This document shows positions 60,268 to 64,000 of a DNA stretch of 64,000 nucleotides, piece after piece. Position 1 is the stretch's first letter, and each line of letters opens with the position of its first letter. The stretch is from contig DFQY01000030.1 in NCBI GenBank assembly GCA_002378005.1, forward strand, positions 62,001 through 126,000, in the 5' to 3' direction. The notes under the pieces were generated by a model, which made no database searches, had not been told where the DNA came from, and saw only the letters and a list, made by a program, of their open reading frames with translations. Source of the DNA: Flavobacteriales bacterium UBA3477. Lineage in GTDB: Bacteria; Bacteroidota; Bacteroidia; Flavobacteriales; Schleiferiaceae. The position numbers were made by a program, and so were the translations under genes.

Positions 60268-61647
60268 CATATTACCCGGGATGACCCACTGATCAAACTC
60301 TTCAGCAGTCAAGTATCCTAGGTTGATACTTTCTTCTTTAAGCGTTGTACCGTTCTCATGTGCGGTCTTAGCGATTTTCGCCGCTTTCTCGTAACCAATT
60401 TTGGTATTGAGTGCGGTAACCAACATCAATGAGTTGTTCAAGTGCGCTTCGATGGCCTTGTAGTTTGGTTCGATGCCCACAGCACAGTGCTCGTTGAAAC
60501 TCACACATGCATCTCCGATGAGGGTAGCACTTTGTAGTACGTTGTAAGCCATCACTGGCTTGAATACATTCAGCTCGTAATGACCTTGAGCACCTCCTAT
60601 GGTCACGGTGGTTTGGTTCCCCATGACTTGGGCACATACCATGGTCATGGCTTCCGCTTGCGTTGGGTTCACCTTACCTGGCATGATGGACGATCCTGGC
60701 TCGTTGGCTGGGATGATAATTTCACCGATACCAGAACGCGGCCCTGAAGCGAGGAGACGAATATCGTTCGCGATTTTATTTAAAGAAACAGCCAATTGGT
60801 TCAAGGCACCGTGTGTCTCAACCAAAGCATCGTGGGCTGCCAACGCCTCAAATTTATTTTCAGCCGTACGGAATGGATAACCCGTGAACTCGGCGATGTA
60901 TTTCGCAACCGTCTCAGAATAGCCTTCCGGTGTGTTGATCCCTGTTCCTACAGCCGTTCCACCTAGGGCAACTTCACTCATGTGGTCGAGTGTATTGCGC
61001 AAGGCTTTAAGGCCATGGTTTAATTGGCTCACGTAACCTGAGAACTCTTGTCCTAAGGTCAATGGTGTTGCGTCCATGAGGTGAGTACGACCAATTTTTA
61101 CCACTTTCCAGAACTCTTTGCTCTTGGCCTCGAGAGTATCGCGAAGCAACTCCACGCCTGGAATAGTGTTTTCAATGAGTTTCTTGTAGATCGCAATGTG
61201 CATTCCAGTTGGGAATGTATCGTTCGAGCTCTGACTCTTGTTTACATCATCGTTCGGGTGGATGAGGCTTTTACCTTCGCCTAGGGTTCCGCCTGCAAGG
61301 ACGTGAGCGCGATTGGAGATCACCTCGTTCGTATTCATGTTGCTCTGTGTTCCAGAGCCGGTTTGCCATACGACCAAAGGGAATTGATCCCAGTGCTTAC
61401 CTTCTAAAATCTCATCACAAACCGCCGCAATTAAGTCGCGTTTTTCCGCACTCAAAACACCTGCATCACAGTTCGCGTAAGCCGCAGCCTTTTTCAAATA
61501 AGCGAAGCCCTCAATGACTTCTTGTGGCATGGACGCCTCAGGGCCAATTTTGAAATTATTTCTCGAGCGCTCTGTTTGCGCACCCCAATACTTGTCGGCA
61601 GGTACTTTCACCTCACCCATCGTATCGTGTTCTATTCTGTAGTCCAT
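60253..61647 (-). CDS. fumC: Fumarate hydratase, class II
   Basis: FumC interconverts fumarate and malate in the citric-acid cycle without an iron-sulfur cluster. The 464-residue protein has the superfamily signature [13 protein letters not shown] (near residue 317), [29 protein letters not shown] and [20 protein letters not shown]. Length is standard. Its last codons and stop lie in the right arm of a large inverted repeat. The C-terminal GNMVGKL is typical of the family, so the element has not visibly altered the protein. Confidence 0.97.
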   Translation of the reverse strand: MDYRIEHDTMGEVKVPADKYWGAQTERSRNNFKIGPEASMPQEVIEGFAYLKKAAAYANCDAGVLSAEKRDLIAAVCDEILEGKHWDQFPLVVWQTGSGTQSNMNTNEVISNRAHVLAGGTLGEGKSLIHPNDDVNKSQSSNDTFPTGMHIAIYKKLIENTIPGVELLRDTLEAKSKEFWKVVKIGRTHLMDATPLTLGQEFSGYVSQLNHGLKALRNTLDHMSEVALGGTAVGTGINTPEGYSETVAKYIAEFTGYPFRTAENKFEALAAHDALVETHGALNQLAVSLNKIANDIRLLASGPRSGIGEIIIPANEPGSSIMPGKVNPTQAEAMTMVCAQVMGNQTTVTIGGAQGHYELNVFKPVMAYNVLQSATLIGDACVSFNEHCAVGIEPNYKAIEAHLNNSLMLVTALNTKIGYEKAAKIAKTAHENGTTLKEESINLGYLTAEEFDQWVIPGNMVGKL

Positions 61648-61721
61648 AACGTGTTGATTAGGTTCGAAATCTACAGGACAAATTTACGGCACAGAAATCC
61701 TATTGAAACATTTGTGTGATG

Positions 61722-61729
61722 TATCTTTG
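61722..61729 (+). promoter_or_regulatory. -7 promoter element for the 56-residue membrane protein
   Basis: TATCTTTG matches TAnnTTTG exactly, with a TTG 16 bases upstream (61703-61705) as a possible -33 element. It ends 23 bases before the ATG at 61753. Confidence 0.6.
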
Positions 61730-61752
61730 AAACCTATTAAAGAACAACCACT

Positions 61753-61923
61753 ATGAAATTTATCGGTTTCCTCGTTTTCTTGATTGTTGCCTTGATGGGC
61801 TTTTCAATGTTGGCATTCCTAGGTCTTTTCGTAGGCTACTGGCTTACGTTGATCGGTCTTGAAGCCATCAACCCTAAACTAGCTCACGCTATCATTGGTC
61901 ACAAGGAAGAAGCTGCTGAATAA
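61753..61923 (+). CDS. Small membrane protein (56 residues)
   Basis: The reading frame MKFIGFLVFLIVALMGFSML... encodes one long or two short hydrophobic segments (about 3-36) followed by a short polar tail (EAINPKLAHAIIGHKEEAAE). It is too short for routine gene calling, but it has its own promoter element 23 bases upstream and a strong terminator 25 bases downstream. It therefore forms a complete monocistronic unit between fumC and the ArsC-family gene. No family is recognised; it is expected in the inner membrane. Confidence 0.7.
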   Translation: MKFIGFLVFLIVALMGFSMLAFLGLFVGYWLTLIGLEAINPKLAHAIIGHKEEAAE

Positions 61924-61948
61924 AATTTCAGTTCAAGCATAAAGAAAA

Positions 61949-61975
61949 ACCCGAGCCGGGGGCTCGGGTTTTTTT
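61949..61975 (+). terminator. Intrinsic terminator after the small membrane protein
   Basis: ACCCGAGCC and GGCTCGGGT pair perfectly around GGG, followed by seven T residues. A residues on the left flank (aaagaaaaa) could let it also serve the minus-strand ArsC unit. Confidence 0.92.
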
Positions 61976-61987
61976 GTGGGTTAAATC

Positions 61988-62012
61988 TTGTGATTTGGCT
62001 CGCTTCGCTCGC
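61988..62012. repeat. Short element resembling the fumC-end repeat
   Basis: TTGTGATT (61988-61995) is followed by GGCTCGCTTCGCTCGCC, whose complement contains GCGAGCGAAGCGAG. The hairpin at 60190-60267 has the same TTGTGATT (60199-60206) followed by GAGCGCAGCGAG. Both lie at the 3' end of a minus-strand gene beside a terminator. This may be a dispersed repeat or chance. Confidence 0.3.
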
Positions 62013-62360
62013 CTAAAGAATGCCATCCATAGTCTCAGCAGGACGCGCAACAACAGCTTTAGTGCCGTTTACAATAATTGGTCGCTCCATCAAACGAGGA
62101 TGCTCAATCATCGCAAGGATAATCTCATCTTCATCAAGTTCTAAGTCCTTAAACTCTTCTTTCCAAAGGACTTCTTTGGTGCGGACCAATTCTATAGCAT
62201 CCATATCTAGCGCTTCCAAAACATCTTCGAGCTCGGCAGCCGTCATGCTCTCCTGGTCATTCATGTAGAGACGAACATTGTACTGAGCACCTATAGCATT
62301 AAGGTGTGCTAGGGCTTCACGGGATTTTTGACAACGTGGATTGTGGTATACAGTAATCAT
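62013..62360 (-). CDS. ArsC/Spx-family thioredoxin-fold protein (arsenate reductase-like)
   Basis: The 115-residue protein starts MITVYHNPRCQKSREAL, with the ArsC active-site Cys (C10) and the following KSR. It also has the conserved RPIIVNGTKAVVARP segment with the arginine that helps bind arsenate. It is the glutaredoxin-coupled type, but no ars operon surrounds it, so a general redox role (YfgD/ArsC-like) is equally likely. The ATG at 62360 follows the type B cargo gene by one base; the frame upstream of it lies inside that gene. Confidence 0.88.
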   Translation of the reverse strand: MITVYHNPRCQKSREALAHLNAIGAQYNVRLYMNDQESMTAAELEDVLEALDMDAIELVRTKEVLWKEEFKDLELDEDEIILAMIEHPRLMERPIIVNGTKAVVARPAETMDGIL

Positions 62361-62361
62361 A

Positions 62362-64000
62362 TTAATAGGTAATGTGTAGGGTTCCTTCTTCGGTGACGAC
62401 GCCGCATCTGTTTTCGGCTTCGACTTGGTAAAAATACACCCCTGGAGTGAGAATCTCACCATCATAATCTGCCCCCCAATCAAAGGTTGGCGCTGTGGTT
62501 TCGAAGACCTTGAGGCCCCAACGATTGTAAAGAATAGCATGGAACCTGTCCCAATTTTCGCTGGTATTCATGTTCCATCGATCGTTGATATTATCTCCAT
62601 TCGGCGTAATGATGTTAGGCACCGTGAAGGGCTCACCCGCAAAGTAGATGTCAAAGGTTTCCGTGAGGGTATCGGTGGTATTACAGATGCTGTCGTACCC
62701 CACTAGGGAGATTTCGTAGGTGCCCGTAGTACCGATGGTCAGCGGGTTAAGCGAACCCTGATTTTGGCCGTCGACGAGCCATTCAAAACCTTGGTAGACG
62801 CCATTGTAGGCAGGGGAAAACTCCACAAATTCTTGGGTTTCACAATCCTCAACATCAGAGATGATGTTCAAATACGGTGGGAGTCGGAAGAAGATAGTAT
62901 CGACAAATTCCTCAGACACATTACAAACGGTATCGAGGGAGGTCAAGGTGATCACCGAATATCCGGCGGTGGGCATGGTTGTTTGGAATTGTGACGCCGA
63001 AAAATTGGCACCCGCTATGTTCCAATTCAATACTCGGTCCGCAATAACAGACGAATCCAAAGTGCTGCGCAGTGATATGTTAACCGTGCGTGTTGGGTCG
63101 CAATAATCGTAGTCGAAGTGGGTGAAGGCTGAATCGTAAGCAGGATTTACTTGGACATTGAAGGTCGCTGTATCCCAAGTATCACAAATGGTATCATGAC
63201 CAATGACTTGGACAAGGTAGGTTCCAGGCGACGCGTAAATATGACCGTTGGGAAGAGTTGACCCCGTATTAGAATTTCCGTCGCCCCAGTAAACCGTGAA
63301 TTCCTGTACGTTGGCACTTGAATCCTGTAAAATGAAAGTGTTCGGCAGACAGAAGGCCGGCGGATTTGGATAGGTTTCCACCCGAGCAATTTGAATGTCT
63401 AGATCAATAACGGTTACTGCGAGGTTACAGTTTGCAGAATTATTGGTCGTGGAATAGGCCGACGAAGGAAAGGAAGGATAGCTTGAAGCGCCCCCACAAC
63501 CCGCACAGACCGCTTGGAAGATACGACCATTGCGATCGAACCTAGAGGTGCCACCATCCACATGCTCCCTACCAGCACCGCCAAAATAGGTAGCCATACG
63601 CGCACTCTTCCAGTCCGGGTCCAAAACTAAAAAGTACAAGTCGCGACCGTCTGTAGTACTTTGAATGGCATTAGGCGTGGTCACCATATTGTTGGTGTTT
63701 CCCTCCGGGTTAGGTGATCCGCCCCAGCCACTGAAGTAAGTATTGCCACAATCATCTACCAGCAATGCTGTGGGACTGACATCCACCGTGGCATTTGAAC
63801 TATCGCCCCAGACTACTGTGCGGCGTAGGTCAAAACCAGAATTCGTATTTCGTTTAAACTCTTGAAAATATTGAGCACTTCCTGGTTGTCCCCAAAGGCC
63901 TCCATCCCCGACAATGCCACCCTTGTGCTGACCCATCACTGTTACGATGGTATTCGTATCGGTTTCAGAATTCACCTCGACAAAGAAGTGCTGATTATAT
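62362..64000 (-). CDS. Type IX-secreted protein with type B sorting domain (5' end outside window)
   Basis: At least 545 residues are present and the frame stays open to the window edge, so the start lies beyond 64000. The visible part begins in a beta-propeller-like region (LLVDDCGNTYFSGWGG, LVLDPDWKSARMATYFGGAGREHVDGG, VCAGCGG). PKD/Ig-like domains follow, with recurring C-D-T patterns. The end is a type B CTD: VPNIITPNGDNINDRWNM, LYNRWGLKVFETT, DGEILTPGVYFYQVEAENRCG. It should reach the cell surface through the T9SS. No PorP/SprF gene is visible beside it; the next gene on the strand is the ArsC-family gene. Confidence 0.88.
   Translation of the reverse strand, partial: YNQHFFVEVNSETDTNTIVTVMGQHKGGIVGDGGLWGQPGSAQYFQEFKRNTNSGFDLRRTVVWGDSSNATVDVSPTALLVDDCGNTYFSGWGGSPNPEGNTNNMVTTPNAIQSTTDGRDLYFLVLDPDWKSARMATYFGGAGREHVDGGTSRFDRNGRIFQAVCAGCGGASSYPSFPSSAYSTTNNSANCNLAVTVIDLDIQIARVETYPNPPAFCLPNTFILQDSSANVQEFTVYWGDGNSNTGSTLPNGHIYASPGTYLVQVIGHDTICDTWDTATFNVQVNPAYDSAFTHFDYDYCDPTRTVNISLRSTLDSSVIADRVLNWNIAGANFSASQFQTTMPTAGYSVITLTSLDTVCNVSEEFVDTIFFRLPPYLNIISDVEDCETQEFVEFSPAYNGVYQGFEWLVDGQNQGSLNPLTIGTTGTYEISLVGYDSICNTTDTLTETFDIYFAGEPFTVPNIITPNGDNINDRWNMNTSENWDRFHAILYNRWGLKVFETTAPTFDWGADYDGEILTPGVYFYQVEAENRCGVVTEEGTLHITY

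Noticed and set aside
62013..62360. Part of an arsenic-resistance operon
   Set aside because: No arsR, arsB or acr3 gene is nearby; the protein lies behind a surface-protein gene and a general redox role is as likely.
1..64000. CRISPR array, prophage or rRNA operon
   Set aside because: No regularly spaced direct repeats, phage structural genes or rRNA-like sequence were seen anywhere in the window.

Overview
The window comes from a member of the Bacteroidota, most likely of Flavobacteriales (Cryomorphaceae or Schleiferiaceae-like). Three things point there. First, there are type IX secretion system (T9SS) parts: PorQ, a PorP/SprF-like protein and three large proteins with type B (gliding-motility-associated) C-terminal sorting domains. 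Second, a class II HMG-CoA reductase sits beside a GYDIA-type GHMP kinase. Third, the phylum-specific -7 promoter element TAnnTTTG recurs in front of genes. The DNA is mainly chromosomal housekeeping: densely packed, with many 1-14 base gene overlaps, several convergent pairs whose stop codons overlap, and no gene-free stretch above 300 bases. I found no prophage, complete insertion sequence, CRISPR array or rRNA operon.

Layout. 1-6048: pyrE, then birA facing rsfS-ftsH, followed by an LUD-domain protein, cdsA and psd (phospholipid synthesis). 6045-11776 (minus strand): cmk, porQ, lon, a small outer-membrane barrel and yaaA. 11854-14471: a pair of overlapping lipoprotein genes (TPR/CsgG-like and LPP20-like). 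14477-17454: a MarR regulator behind a perfect dyad, then a transposase-derived zinc-ribbon/HTH protein directly joined to acs. 17509-20579: lysA, a GNAT acetyltransferase and lysC. 20576-23626 (minus): a 2-hydroxyacid dehydrogenase, mgtE and rsmA. 23715-28705: fbp, mfd and a DinB-like protein. 28759-32138 (minus): a PorP/SprF-coiled coil-SPOR fusion and a type B T9SS cargo protein. 32264-35599: a GAF protein, a MacB-like permease and purH. 35621-41058: the cell-shape operon mreB-mreC-mreD-mrdA-rodA. 41126-45281 (minus): an envelope cluster of lptC, a small membrane protein, a CNNM/CBS transporter and a SurA/PpiD-like isomerase. 45355-49102 (minus): coaX, an outer-membrane protein and a TPR protein. 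49242-52725: tRNA-Phe, a small protein, a pirin and two mevalonate-pathway genes. 52764-64000: two more type B cargo proteins flank crcB, a PAP2 phosphatase, obgE, adk, a mannose-1-phosphate guanylyltransferase, a DUF389 protein, fumC, a 56-residue membrane protein and an ArsC-family protein.

Most genes are ordinary. The observations most worth a second look are: the acs-linked domesticated transposase DNA-binding domain; the PorP/SprF protein that carries its own peptidoglycan-binding SPOR domain; the CsgG-like/LPP20 lipoprotein pair; a nested, mutually exclusive hairpin that invades the 3' end of fumC; and a few promoter dyads (before marR, lysA and the pirin gene). I see no clear previously undescribed defence or mobile system. 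All functional calls rest on reading motifs and remembered family features, without database searches.
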